From Alisma plantago-aquatica (lineage: Eukaryota; Streptophyta; Magnoliopsida; Alismatales; Alismataceae), in NCBI GenBank assembly GCA_963693085.1, contig OY856409.1, forward strand, positions 660,902,591-660,966,590: a DNA stretch of 64,000 nucleotides, given 5' to 3'. The first letter of the stretch is position 1. Each line of letters opens with the position of its first letter. Under the pieces are notes generated by a model, which saw only the letters and a list, made by a program, of their open reading frames with translations, did no database searches and was not told where the DNA came from. This document shows positions 34,334 to 46,235 of the stretch, piece after piece. The position numbers and the translations under genes are program-made.

Positions 34334-36846
34334 TTTCCTCTGTGTTTGAAAGGGATAATGTTCAACAAAAGTCAGTGGTTAAAATAGCATCCCCCCACAT
34401 TCTTTGATGTAGACCAGATTCGTCCAACATGGTATTAGCCATATCAATCAATGATCTATTCTTTCTTTTAGATACACCATTAGATTATGAATTGTATGGG
34501 GTAGTGGTTTCATGAATAAGGCCATGATCTTCACAATATTGTTTAACTTCATTAGAAGTATACTCGCCTCCTCTACCAGATCTAATTCTCTTAAGCTTAT
34601 TTTTGGTTTGGTATTCTACTTGTGATTTATAAATTAAAAAAAATCCATTTGTTCATCTTTAAATTTCAGTAAGTAAATGTGACAATATTTGGAAAAATAT
34701 CAATAAATTTCACAAAGTTTTGCATTCTATCACAATCAAGAATGCTATGTAGATCACATACATTAGTATGAACAAGCTCAAGAAAATATGTGCTCCTTTC
34801 TAGTTATATAAAGGGTTTCTTAGGTAATTTAGCTTGAGCACATATTTGGCATTATAACATTGTTAAAGACCGGACTATTGGGAATCAAGTCCATGTGAAC
34901 CATATGTTTCATAGTTTTCTTGTACACAAATCCTAAATGATCATGCCAAATATCGTAAGAAATGGAAGTATAAAGGGTAATCAAGAAATTATAGTCAATA
35001 TGAGAAGTTCCACTACAAGAAGAGACAATGACCTTAATTGAACCCCCACAAGTGTACCCAACACTAGGGATGGTTATGGGGTTGGGCCAGCCCGATCTGA
35101 CCCATAACCTAGCCCACATGAACCAATCCATACCTGAATCAGATTTATAATATGGGTGGGACCGACCTAAAATTAAAACCCATATTTTATTTAGGCCGGG
35201 TACGAGATGAGGTAAACCTAAGCCCAAAAACTTGAATGCCCAGATTAGAATTTGTGTACATTGTATACATATACATCTATGTTTGTCCTGAAAGAAAATT
35301 ATACATATTTCTTGATGCAATATGTAGTATGTACCCAACCAATGGCAACATGGATAATCTGTAATAAAAAAACATGATTAGTAAATTGATACTAGTAAAA
35401 TAACCATCGTTTACATGGATAGACATACTTGATTTGTTTGTTTTGATTTCACTGTATCATTCAAATGGAACCTTTTGTTGTTTAGCTACGTGTATTTTAA
35501 CAACTAAATAAAATATGGCATTCGTTATTTTATTTGCAATGTATATAACACGCAGAAAATTCATGTTGTTGGCTCATTACATAAAAATAAAGAAGCAACT
35601 AGCTCAGTGGATAGTAGATTCTACTCATTTTTTGCTCATATGCCCACATGTAGGAGAAAAATGATATTTTCCCCTACCAACACCCATTTCATTTTATATA
35701 CATATAGGATGAGGAAGCAAAAAGCCACAACATTGTACATTCCACGGATTGTTTAAGTCTCATACATTATGAGAAAATGAATTCTTGCTCTTTCAATATT
35801 CATTCATTGCTATAGGGGATCACACAACTAAGATATACATATTACGACTGCATAGATCATAAAGTATATATTCTTTTTAAGGTTGATCATAAAGCATATA
35901 TCATACTAATTTAGTTTTCATGTTAGCAAGTTAGATCTAGCAACATTTGGTATGCTCACTCGATGTTATATGGGCAAACTTGAATCCGGCCTGCAACCCA
36001 GCATTCTTATATGGGTCGGGTATGGGATGACATTTTTCAATTTTATTTGGGCCCAAAGACAGCCATGACGTGCTTTAAAATGTGGGTTTGGGTTTGGGAC
36101 AGACAAAACCCACTATATCCCAACTTGATGCTCATCCCTACCCAACACCTATGTAAGAACCAAATCTAGAAATTATAACTTTATTCTCTTGAAACAAAAG
36201 AGCATAACTAGATGACATGATTATGACTTCAGTACCTAGATTTTCCTTAAAACTAGAAACACGTAAAATATTTTGTATTCTAAGGACTTCACTAGATGTG
36301 AGCTTCTGATCCACACGACCATAGCCTACAATACGCTACATGGACACATCATCACCCTAAGATATCTTTGGACTGATGTCATCCTGATAAGTAGAAAAAA
36401 AATAGGACAATCATAGTAGATGTGAGAAATTTCCCCAGAGTCCATCCACAAATTATCTCTAGAAGAAAGGTTAACACTAAGAACAAGAGAATCGGTGGTA
36501 TCTAACCTTTCAGAAGAGGATGCATCATCCCCCACATTGATCATGTTCACTTTCACATTCTTAGGAGCCTAGTTAGTTTGTTTCCTTTGACCCTTACGAT
36601 CTCTGAAAACATTGGCGAGAGGACAAGGCTTGCCACAAGAATAACAAATGTAAAGGCCCCCATAATTAAAGTTCTTATTATGACCCGGATGCTTGCCTTT
36701 CTTGAAAGATTGCTTGGACTTAGATTGAAATTGTTTGGTTTATTCTTGGGTTTGACATCATACTAGGTTGACATAGGTATTGACCTTCACATCCTTTTCC
36801 TTATGATGGTATTCAATTTGAAGGGACTTCACTAAGAAGGACATGG
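34334..36846 (-). pseudogene. pol: copia pol/gag remnant: integrase, preintegrase, protease, zinc knuckle
   Basis: This continues the dead copia element on the right of the large insertion. Reading on the minus strand from right to left, a degraded knuckle (ICYSCGKP) lies near 36600-36660. A protease core reads LWMDSGEISHI near 36440-36460. The GAG-preintegrase piece (IWHDHLGF, then MVHMDLIP) reads near 34880-34960. Integrase fragments follow at 34360-34800. Several stops break the frame, and the hAT-type element at 35065-36140 separates protease from preintegrase. Confidence 0.8.
35065..36140. mobile_element. non-autonomous hAT-type DNA element (1076 bp)
   Basis: The terminal inverted repeats begin TAGGGATG on both ends, and imperfect pairing extends to about 22 bases. 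The 8-bp duplication CCCAACAC (35057-35064 and 36141-36148) is diagnostic of hAT-like insertion. The ends contain the GGGCCAGCCCG-type sequence common in plant hAT elements. There is no transposase frame. The open frame that crosses its left end is a chance fusion with the copia remnant. Confidence 0.88.
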
Positions 36847-37168
36847 TTAACCTATCATCCCTATGATGAAGAGATTGACAAAGTCCTTCCAGGATGAAGG
36901 AAGTTTTTCAATTGGAGATGCCACTTTCACATTCTCCTCAAGCTTATAACCACCGACAATAGATTTTGAGAAAAGGTTTTGATACTCAGGTATTTGGGCT
37001 AGAACATGCTTACTACTCATCATATTGTATTTGTACCATCTAATGAAATCATATTGTTCTAAACAAAAAATTTTCACTCCAAACTTGTCATCCAAAGCTT
37101 GCCAAAAGATGAAGGGAAGAAGGTTGCTTGTGGTAGATGTCATAAATTTCATTATAAAGAGCGCGAAA
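36847..37168 (-). pseudogene. gag: copia gag remnant, C-terminal part
   Basis: The minus-strand frame contains QALDDKFGVK, then EYQNLFSKS and IEKLPSSWKDF, typical of the UBN2-type gag of Ty1/copia. Its N-terminal part is separated by the foldback element and resumes at 38675. Confidence 0.8.
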
Positions 37169-38669
37169 TGTGACATCCCTGGATTTTCTAAAACTTAATC
37201 TAATGTAAAACGTCTAAATTGAAGCCCTCACCTCAGTGAGAATCCCAATTTAAACACCCCACACTAGGCTAAGAAGAAGAAAATTGAGGGAGTCAGATGG
37301 AAACACATTCAGTAGCACATGTACATGAACAATAATAAAACCATACAACACATGTTTACCATTCAACATATAATTACACATGAATTGTTACAACATTTGA
37401 TATTACATATTAAACAACAAACTATACATATACATGTACTACCACTCAACTACAGGATCTTAAGACAACAGGTCCACCTATACATCAGCTCGCTACACAA
37501 CTCTCAACTATCTTGGATCTTCAAGAGCATAACCACAACCTAAACAAAAGATTACATGCGGTACACGTCAGCACAATATTCAAGAATATTGTACTGAGTA
37601 CGCCTACGTGTCTTTTATATACCTCTCATCATATCTTGGCAATAAGATAAAACTAATATACTTTGCAGTAACAGAAGAATATAAGAAAAGCATATACTTG
37701 CACAAAGATATTCATTAGTAAAACAGAACACATATTTTAAGCACATTTTCCATTATATAACCATGCATTTTCCACCTGAGGGAATAATGCATCATCTCTG
37801 CTACCAAAGAGATTGAGATGTAAGGCCTTATGATCTACTACCAAAGAGTTAGATCATTGTACAATGTGATCTGCTACCAAAGAGAATGATCACTTTCCAA
37901 CACTATGCTACCAATGAGAATTAGTGCTTTCATATAATGGAACATATATATTATGTTTGATGTGTTCATAACAGTAAGTACGTAAAATCAAGCAACATAT
38001 CATGCAAGAACAATCATTTCATCTAATATCATATGCCAAGTATTTTACTACACATATAACACAAGCATATTGTATAATAAGCCAAGTAAGAGGCAATGGC
38101 GTACCTTCCAAAGAGACAGATCACTCTAATCACATATTCCTCATGTCAACTATATCTTGGTCAAACCCCTGGTTAAGACAAGATCACATACTATCATCAG
38201 GTTCTTATCATCTTACAAGAAAAGACACGTAGGCGTACTCAGTACAATATTCTTGAATATTGTGCTGATGTGTACCTCATGTAATCTTTTGTTTAGGTTG
38301 TGGTTATGCTCTTGAAGATCCAAGATAGTTGAGAGTTGTGTAGCGAGCTGATGTACATGTGGACCTGTTGTCTTAAGATCATGTAGTTGATTGGTAGTAC
38401 ATGTATATGTATAGTTTGTTGTTCAATATGTAATATCAAATGTTGTAACAATTCATGTTGTAATTATATGTTGAATGGTGAACATGTGTTGTATGGTTTT
38501 ATTATTGTTCATGTACATGTGTTACTGAATGTGTTTCCTTCTGACTTCCTCTTATTTTCTTCTTCTTAGCCTAGTGTGGGGTGTTTAAATTGGGATTCTC
38601 ACTGAGGTGAGGGTTTCAATTAGGACGTCACACATCAGATTAAGTTTTAGAAAATCCGGGGACGTCACA
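37169..38669. mobile_element. foldback element with 450-bp inverted arms and retroelement-like ends
   Basis: Left arm 37169-37616 and right arm 38221-38669 are inverted copies over about 449 bases with few mismatches. The ends are TGTGACATCCC and its near-complement GGGACGTCACA, with TG..CA termini. The 5-bp duplication CGAAA lies at 37164-37168 and 38670-38674. The 604-base middle contains four degenerate copies of a CTACCAAAGAG repeat. No coding frame is convincing. Removing it rejoins the copia gag frame. Confidence 0.88.
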
Positions 38670-38674
38670 CGAAA

Positions 38675-38854
38675 GATCCTACCATGACAAATAAAATATA
38701 TTTTTTTGGGTATCTTGGAAAGAGAATATGGAGGACGGTCAGTATAGTTTGCAAACAGGGTATCAAAAGCATTAGGAATGGAATTGAAAGATGGTTCACA
38801 GTCCTTAGGAGGTTGATCGTAGAAAATAAGTCTAAATAAGTGAGCCAATTCCAT
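38675..38854 (-). pseudogene. gag: copia gag remnant, N-terminal part
   Basis: The minus-strand frame opens MELAHLFRLIF and reads through IYFICHGRIFR up to the foldback insertion. The other side continues in the same sense, matching the usual gag context before the ALDDKFG block. The start codon is tentative. Confidence 0.55.
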
Positions 38855-39017
38855 CTTTTGTTTCTAACAAAGGAAATGTAACCACATGAATTTCTTTATC
38901 CTAAGACTATATATGTCTTCCATAGTCATCATGGTTCTAGGGGCATATTATGTAACATGTAGTAATTGGATTAAAAACAAACAAGATGTAACTAGAAAGG
39001 TGATTTTGTTTTCACTA
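38855..39017 (-). other. leader of the old copia element
   Basis: Lies between the gag remnant and the 5' LTR. I could not find a convincing primer binding site here, so it is either decayed or the LTR edge is misplaced. Confidence 0.4.
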
Positions 39018-42000
39018 ACATGGATATATTTTGAAATTTATAATTACTAATTAGATAACTATCCTGAGGTGAAGGTGTGTCACAAAGATAACTATTGTAG
39101 GACAAAGTTCTTCACTCCTATGCACAAGCTTGTATAGTGACTTGCCTCCCAGATTCAGTCACCCCCAAATCTTGGTATTATCTCCCGGTGCTAGAAAGAG
39201 GTCAGTGTTGAATAGTCCATTAGCTATCATACGTCACTAGAAAAAGCATGTTACACACTCAAATGCACTAGTAGATAATCATGTAGAGAAGAAATAAGAG
39301 GATGAGTTGGTACAAGGTGGTGTAGTGGACCAGTGGTAAGGTGGTGGAGGCTACACACATTAGTGTTGGGAAATATGACATCAGATATGATGGAGGAAAC
39401 AAAAAATTTACTGCCATATTCCCCTTAGACAATTTGCGTCAACAACTATATAATGGGAAAGAGAGTTGCAAGGCATATACCTGGTCTTGGGGAAAGTCTA
39501 GCGATAATGCTTGTTGCAACGTGCTTCTTTCTCAAGTCGCACCTGGACGGTTGTCGATGAGTGGCATCTTGGTTGATCACAACTGATGGTGATTGACTAC
39601 GTCCTTCTAGAGGGAGACAAATGCCTCCTTACCTCTACAGTAGTTCACACAGACCATCAGGAACTCTTGTCATTCTAGATGAACGGACAAGAAGGATTTG
39701 TCCCTTCTAGTCAGCATGCTAGAGCCAATTTTCTCTCCAAATTGTCTCTCCCTTGCTATCCCTCCCTTTGATGGGTAGGACTTGCTCAGGTTCTCACGCT
39801 ACCACAACTGTGAAAAGATAGAAATTGTTAGAGCTTATTGTTGTGTCTCTAGAAGGCCTCCACTACCCCTATATTTATAAGAGGGTTAGGTTCAAGAGTT
39901 CTAGTTTGAGCGGGAGTTAAAGAGATAGATTTTCATAAATTTTCCATAACATGTGAACGTTGAACATGTCAGTTCATTACTAAATCAGTCAATTCACATG
40001 TGAGATAATCGGTCAACCCTTGAACTAGTAATTCCACTATGTTTCCAAATCATAGTTGTATTGACAATTAATATTTGATTAATGCACACCATGATGTCAA
40101 CATCAATCTTTGATCCAATCTTATTGATCAACAAAATGGTCAGTTCACAGTCTGAACCGATCAATTCACAAATCTGAGCTGATCGGTTCACCTGGTGAAC
40201 CAGTCATTTTAGAGTTCTAACTGTCAATACTGGTTCAAATTGACCTGACATTTAAATCGATTGATTCAACACTTGAATCGATCGGTTCAAGTCTAGTCAT
40301 TCAACTTCCAATTATTGTTGTTTAAATTGAATACCTAACACTTAAGTTATCAAGTTAAACATTACTCATGAATAAACTCCTATTCTAGGTGCATCATATG
40401 TGTGTGACCCTATAGGTCCCAATTTACATTGGCAGTGAATGTCCATAACAAACTTATGACATCACAGGCAATGCGAAATATCTAGAAACACATCATTGCT
40501 ACCTAAGTAATTTGAAAGTTGGAGAACAACTTCAACCTACAATCTGTGATCAGTGTTACTGCGATCATATAGTTCCTTTGTCTTTAATACCTAGATTAAA
40601 CTCAAGGCATGGAATAATCATCCTCTCAACATTCAATCCATGTTCCTTAAACTAGAGGAGACCGTTTTAGATGCATGTGAGCTCACATATCTCATATTGT
40701 CACTTGAGTATGACCATACATTTCTCAGTCTCGCTTATCAAGTGGCCAGAATATCGATCTCCTATAGGAGGGACAAATCCCATTTACATCACTCACACTC
40801 AATCCACATGTGTCACAATGCACCTGAGCATCACCTTTATGGCAACCCTTATTTAAGGTCATGTTGGATGATGTCATAATACATGAAATGACACATAATG
40901 ATTGTAGTCACTTCAAAACCACAATCACCACCATCACTATATAAGCTACCATTTCATGGTCTCCATGTATCACTCTCAATGTGGGTTTGTCCGATACACT
41001 ATTCTCTAACAAGTACCTATGTGTTTGGTTTGATATCACATATCATGACTGATGAGATTTTCTCATCAACCAACACACATTCTAGTATTATGTATTACTA
41101 TTTTCTATTTTTGTTCCACAGTAATACGTCTTCAGGTTGAGGACCTAAACAATGAGATGTCATCAGGTAGAATCACTCTCTAGACATCTAATATGTATGC
41201 ATCATCATCTCATGATTTAGACCCATTATCATTATCAAATCAGGTACTTAATTCCCCATTACAATCATCATATGATTGTCTCTTTGGGCATACATACTAA
41301 CAATCAGCTATAAGCATCACATAATATCAAGTAGTGAACTAACCTTGCACATAACAGTTCTCTTGCACTCAAGTATTTGTAGTACGTTTTTTGTGTTTCT
41401 GAGATGTGTTATAAATGGCTCAAATATGTCCATTTAATAGTAGGAGGCAATTCCTAGAATAGGCATACAACTTGCCATTTTCCCTCTAACAATAATTGAT
41501 ATATGAGTTCCCAAATGTACAGTTTTCTTGGCGCACCCAAATAATAACCAAAGCGAGTCAAACTAGCTAACAAAAATGCCAGTATTCCTGGAAGGAAAGA
41601 ATGGTACATTTTTTCTTCAAAAGGAATTCTATTTTGGATAGCTCAGCGCAACTAATGGAATAATAACTTGTGAATCTTTATAATTCCAAATAACAAAATT
41701 AAAATGCCATTTTAACAAAACAAAATAAAAAAATCATTTTATAAAAAATATCAAATCGCACACACATAGCGGAATGCAATGAACCAAATCAAACCAGATA
41801 TGTCCAGTCGGGGTAGGGCGTGGTGTGGTGTGGAGAGACCAAGGTGTGCATTCTCATGTGTGTGCTTTTTTAATTTATCAAAGACCAAAGCACATACAAG
41901 CCCTATCAGCCTTAAGTTCAAAATTTCCAAGAAAGGCCCACAAGCCTTTGGTCTCCACTCATAGTTAAATGGACACCACTCACTTCTAAAGTGAACAATG

Positions 42001-42090
42001 TGGGACTAAAGATGACTAAAAAGGCTTTAAAAGTATTACAAAAAATGTGGATGGAATACAATAATGCCTTCTCCCAGAAAATATTATGCA
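39018..42090 (-). repeat. 5' LTR of the old copia element, interrupted by a solo LTR
   Basis: Aligns with 3744-4925 on both sides of the insertion at 39364-41302. Examples are TATCTCCCGGTGCTAGAAAG near 39179 and the tract around CACTTCTAAAGTGA near 41980. Without the insertion it is about 1.13 kb. The right edge is approximate. Confidence 0.7.
39364..41302. mobile_element. solo LTR (1939 bp)
   Basis: Starts TGTTGGGAAATATGAC and ends CATACTAACA, with flanks ATTAG (39359-39363) and ATCAG (41303-41307), a 4/5 match. The 3' LTR of the host element (near 4140-4170) lacks it, giving an empty-site comparison. No coding domain is present. The family is probably Ty1/copia by its ends, but this is not proven. 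Confidence 0.75.
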
Positions 42091-42705
42091 CACAACCAAA
42101 TGCTTCAAAATTAGATTTTATGATAAACAATATGATCAAGTAAATTGTGATTTTTGTATTCATCTTTTAGTTTTGTATGCAATACACTACTATCATTCCA
42201 TATCAGATAGTTTACTTAGACTTCTTACATGAAGCGCTTCATAGAAAGGTTATTTGAGTAGTGCTCTATACATAGTTGAGTTTGGATAACACACATTGCA
42301 ATACTATGTGACACCTATGTAAGTGAGATGTACCACACAGTTCTTGTAAAATATAATCTTTTCCATGTACCCCTCACATGGTCTCTGCCAATATGACCAA
42401 AACAATAGACATGGTGTGGTATTAATGATGGGATGGTTTGCTATATAATATAGGAATAGGAGTGTCATGAGAAGGTTACTAACTTTTCATACTCATGATT
42501 TGGTCAAGATAACATATTGGCACCATCCATGGTAACTAATATTCCATTATAAAATGATCAAATAGTGTAATTCCTTGGGTAATACATTTTGAGAGAGATA
42601 TAAAAAATAAGAATCTTAATATTATAATATTAATAATATAAGTAAACTTAGTTCATCTACATAATAATTAGATTTAATGTTACTTTATATTTATAGAAAG
42701 GTGAG

Positions 42706-42752
<47 letters not shown>

Positions 42753-43259
42753 ATATATATCTATAGGCATAGAATAGAACAACTGCTTCATAATCTACAT
42801 TTTCTTAGTAGTACAAAACATCTAGTCATATTAGAAGAGAAATTCACTTTGTGCGGCAATGGAGGCATGTCCTTTGATAAATCTCCTAGATGAATAATGC
42901 CTTCAAGTGTATGTTTCTTTAATCCCTAGAGTTCTAATCCAATCCTACAATGCAAATTGGGACACTAGATCAGAGTGTAAGTGGGAATCTAAACTAAAGC
43001 ACAAATAGAACACACTAAAATTTGTGAATACTTTCACTTTATAAAACACCACATTTTAAGGAAAAGACCGGCTAAGGGAAAAAAATCCTTAGGACTTGGT
43101 TATTGATGTACTAACAATGAGTGCATTCAATAATAAACCTAAGTGACATAAGCATGAGGCAAGAAATATAATGGGTCAGTAATGGTATGAACTTAATGTC
43201 ATCTCCATAAGGAGCCAATGTATATAAAAAAATCCAATTTTAGTAACTTTGTCATTCAT
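42091..43259. other. unassigned AT-rich sequence
   Basis: No gene or domain seen. It contains the AT dinucleotide run at 42708-42749. Confidence 0.4.
42708..42749. repeat. (AT)n microsatellite
   Basis: About 21 uninterrupted AT units, followed by a shorter TATATAT tract. Confidence 0.97.
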
Positions 43260-44760
43260 AATGAATAGATTTTATTGCATTAAATATAAATTATCTAAAT
43301 TGGTCATGAAATTACTTTTAGTTATCAAGTCAAGAAAGAATATTTGGAGTCATGATATCCATTAATCATATGATTAATATACAAAACATATTGAATTCTC
43401 TTCTTTGTCCTATATTTCAAAGATGTGGCAATGACTTCCACCTATTAACCAACTGGGTAGTGAGTAAGTATGTCTTCAAACTAACAACCACATATATAGT
43501 AACATCTTTTATAAATTCTTTTATAGAAAACAAATTCCAACCTTCATTAAATGCAAAACAAGATATAATGTAACAACCCCTACTCATTTATGTTTAATAG
43601 GTGGTTATATCTCTAATTACTATCCACTAAATTTGTATCTCTTCTGAATATGCCGAATATGGATAGTTTGGTACCTTATTCAACATTTCCATAATAATTC
43701 AAAAGCATCTAGAGAAACAAAGAACCAAGTTCATAATTAAACCAACAGTGGTTCATCACGCATCTAGTGGGTGCAAAAGAGGCACCAAATATAAAGTAAA
43801 TTACTCCAAATATATGAGGGATTCACAGACAAGCATATTAAATGAGTTCTCTACAAGTTTTATGGAGTATAAATGAATAAATAAAGGAAGAAAGTGAAAG
43901 AAAAAAGATAAAAACACAATAGAGGATGAATCATTTACAAGAAGATGCATAAGATGCCTCTTCCACCAAGGGAAGAGGAAATTCACCCCTTCTTCTTCTA
44001 TCTTCTTCTTCTTCTTCTCAAGTTCCCTTAGTGTGGAATGCCCCTCTAGGTCACCTCGAATGCATTTTGCAAGTGAGAAAGAGATAAAATAGAAGACAAC
44101 TCTTCAAAACCACTTTCTTGAAATTTATATTTATTATAATTTTGAGGAAAGATATCTTGTTTGGGAACATGCATGATGTGTCTAATAGAAGTTTCAATGG
44201 TTTGATATCAATAATCATTGAACACCACATGTTGTGTGATTGATATGTTCTGTCAACTATAGTATTGAATGGTTGTTGATGAGGTGACATGTGTTGTTAT
44301 TGGCCAATTCCTACTATGGTGGGAAATATCATGATTGATAAAGGCACTCTGTGTCCATCAGTGTTGAAGCTAATTGACATGTTATTGGGTGGACACGTCG
44401 TTCTCTATGTGAGACATGTCATGTCTGTTTCTAGGAAGTCTCAGTTGGCTGGAACACGCTATGCTCTAAAATTTGCACATTGTGACTAAGTGACAAAGGG
44501 ATGAATTCAGTCTCCTCGACTCTCGTGGTGATTTTTAGGTGACAAGGGTTCTAATTGAGCCAAATCAATATCAAAACATATAAAATCAATAAAATTGATA
44601 GATATGGAATATAAAACACTAATTATGAAATAACAAGTATAATATGTATCCTAGATGAAGAATTTGGAGTAACAATACAAGTAGTAGTAGGCATCAAGGA
44701 TTGTATCAACTGGTGTTCATAAAATCAATTCCATCTTAATACATTGCTCTAAATACCATA
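43260..44760 (-). repeat. left LTR-like copy of the decayed gypsy element
   Basis: Shares ordered landmarks with 55195-56880: ATTAACCAACTRGGTRG, CCCCTACTCATTTA (43580 and 55807), TTTGGTACCTTA or CTTGGTACCTTA, CTTCAAAACY, GAGACATGTCATG, and AAAACACATAAAATCAA-like tracts. It includes a TTC-rich run near 43990-44020. Divergence is high. Confidence 0.6.
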
Positions 44761-45784
44761 CCAACCATTTATGCGCGTTTATACACATTCAATAACATTA
44801 AGGGCATTATATGTGTATTAGTGCACAGTGTGACATATATTTTATATACTCATTCAAATATTAAGTCATAGTTAGGTTATTAGGTAAATATACTGAGATT
44901 TGAAGAAAGTCACATGCAGAGAAGATGGGTAACAAATGTTATTTACATAGAGGCAGTTCTTTCAATTGAGATAACAACCTAGTTCTCACTCATATCCTCA
45001 AGTATCCTACATTCTATAACATTTACCTTCAAATAACAAACTCAATGGTCCTACACCAACCTAGGTACTCCTCATTTAAGCACCATTATACCCTCTATAT
45101 GTATATGAAAAAAATCTAGCTTTTCAAAGTTTGGGAACATTGGCATCCATTTTTATTTGAAAACAAAGTACCCATCCATAAAAATCAAAAATTCTATTTG
45201 AGGGTAGCACTCCAGGTGGGATTTTGCAACCTCTTCCTTTATGAGTGTGAAAGATATAGGATTCTATTAAAATAGTAGACAAATCCTTCAACCATCATGG
45301 CCTGATAAATGCTTTAATACTGGTTGGCAAGCTAAGATATTTTTGGCCTCATTACAATTAGTGAAAACATGGTGAAAGTGTTACTACTAGTGAGTTTTTC
45401 TAAGTGGGTTAGACATTGGGTTTGTTCTTTCAAGAACTACGGTAGGTTGATTCAAGACTAAAATGTTAAGATTTGGTTTTCTATCTCAAAGAAAATATCC
45501 AAATTAAATTCAAAATTCATATTTTCAATAATAAGTTTCATCATTCATGCCCTCAAATCAGTTCTCAAACTACAAAATTTTCATGTTGGATAGTTCAATT
45601 CCAAAATTTGAAAGTGCAACATGTCCTTTCTTTTCACTATCACAACAAAAGGACAAATAATACTATGGTCTTAGAAATGGCATGGAAAAATGAAATAGTG
45701 CAATGATTGAAGCATATGCCCTTATAGACGAAGATTTTCATAATATTTCCAAAATTTTGGCACTTTGAATACATTTTCTTTGGG
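44761..45784. other. no recognisable gene
   Basis: Only short frames without known domains, between the left LTR-like copy and the LINE remnant. Confidence 0.4.
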
Positions 45785-46235
45785 TTACCCACGAGATGAG
45801 TTATTCATCATGTGCTCCAGAACATGCCAAATACTAAAATATACATTAACATTCATGTTCAACCAAGGTGGCTTGAACGAATCAAATTGGAAATCTAAAT
45901 TAGCTGAAAGAGAGTGTTTTATGAGGGCGTCTGAAATAATGTTCATATGGTGAGGGATGAACTGGAGCATGATGTTTGACGCATGCATATAGTCATCCTT
46001 GAATTGTCTGCATAGGGCCTTGAATATTGGAGGTGGTGGCTTCCTATTCATTAACAAACTTATAGTGTCCCGAGCATCAGAGAGGATGCAGACATGATTA
46101 AAACCCTTATTCTGGTAGAGGTGTGCAACATTAGCAATTTCTTTCACCTCTTCTTCAAGCGTCAAGTGTGTAAGGCTCGTAATTCCAACACATAGGATGT
46201 TAGAACATGAGTTGGAGACCAGATGTATTCCACTG
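45785..46235 (-). pseudogene. LINE RNase H domain remnant
   Basis: The minus-strand frame shows EEEVKEIANVAHLYQNKGF, CILSDARDTISLL and HHMNIISDALIKHSL, the pattern of the RNase H-like (RVT_3) domain at the C-terminus of plant LINE ORF2. The start of the domain, with its first acidic residue, is missing where the Athila-type fragment begins. Confidence 0.75.

Larger units (their letters stand above)
3744..42090 (-). mobile_element. old, broken Ty1/copia retrotransposon hosting all nested insertions
   Basis: Two related LTRs (3744 to about 4925, and about 39018 to 42090) flank copia remnants in the correct minus-strand order. Going leftward from the right LTR these are gag, zinc knuckle, protease, GAG-preintegrase, integrase, linker, reverse transcriptase and RNase H. 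Subtracting the nested elements leaves about 7 kb, a normal copia length. Coding parts carry many stops and frameshifts. Insertions inside it are the large-LTR element at 7473-34328, a hAT-type element at 35065-36140, a foldback element at 37169-38669 and a solo LTR at 39364-41302. The outer ends are uncertain by tens of bases and I could not fix the target duplication. Confidence 0.8.

Noticed and set aside
34829..35338. 169-codon minus-strand frame at the copia/hAT junction
   Set aside because: Its C-terminal third is the copia preintegrase remnant and the rest is hAT element sequence; a chance fusion.
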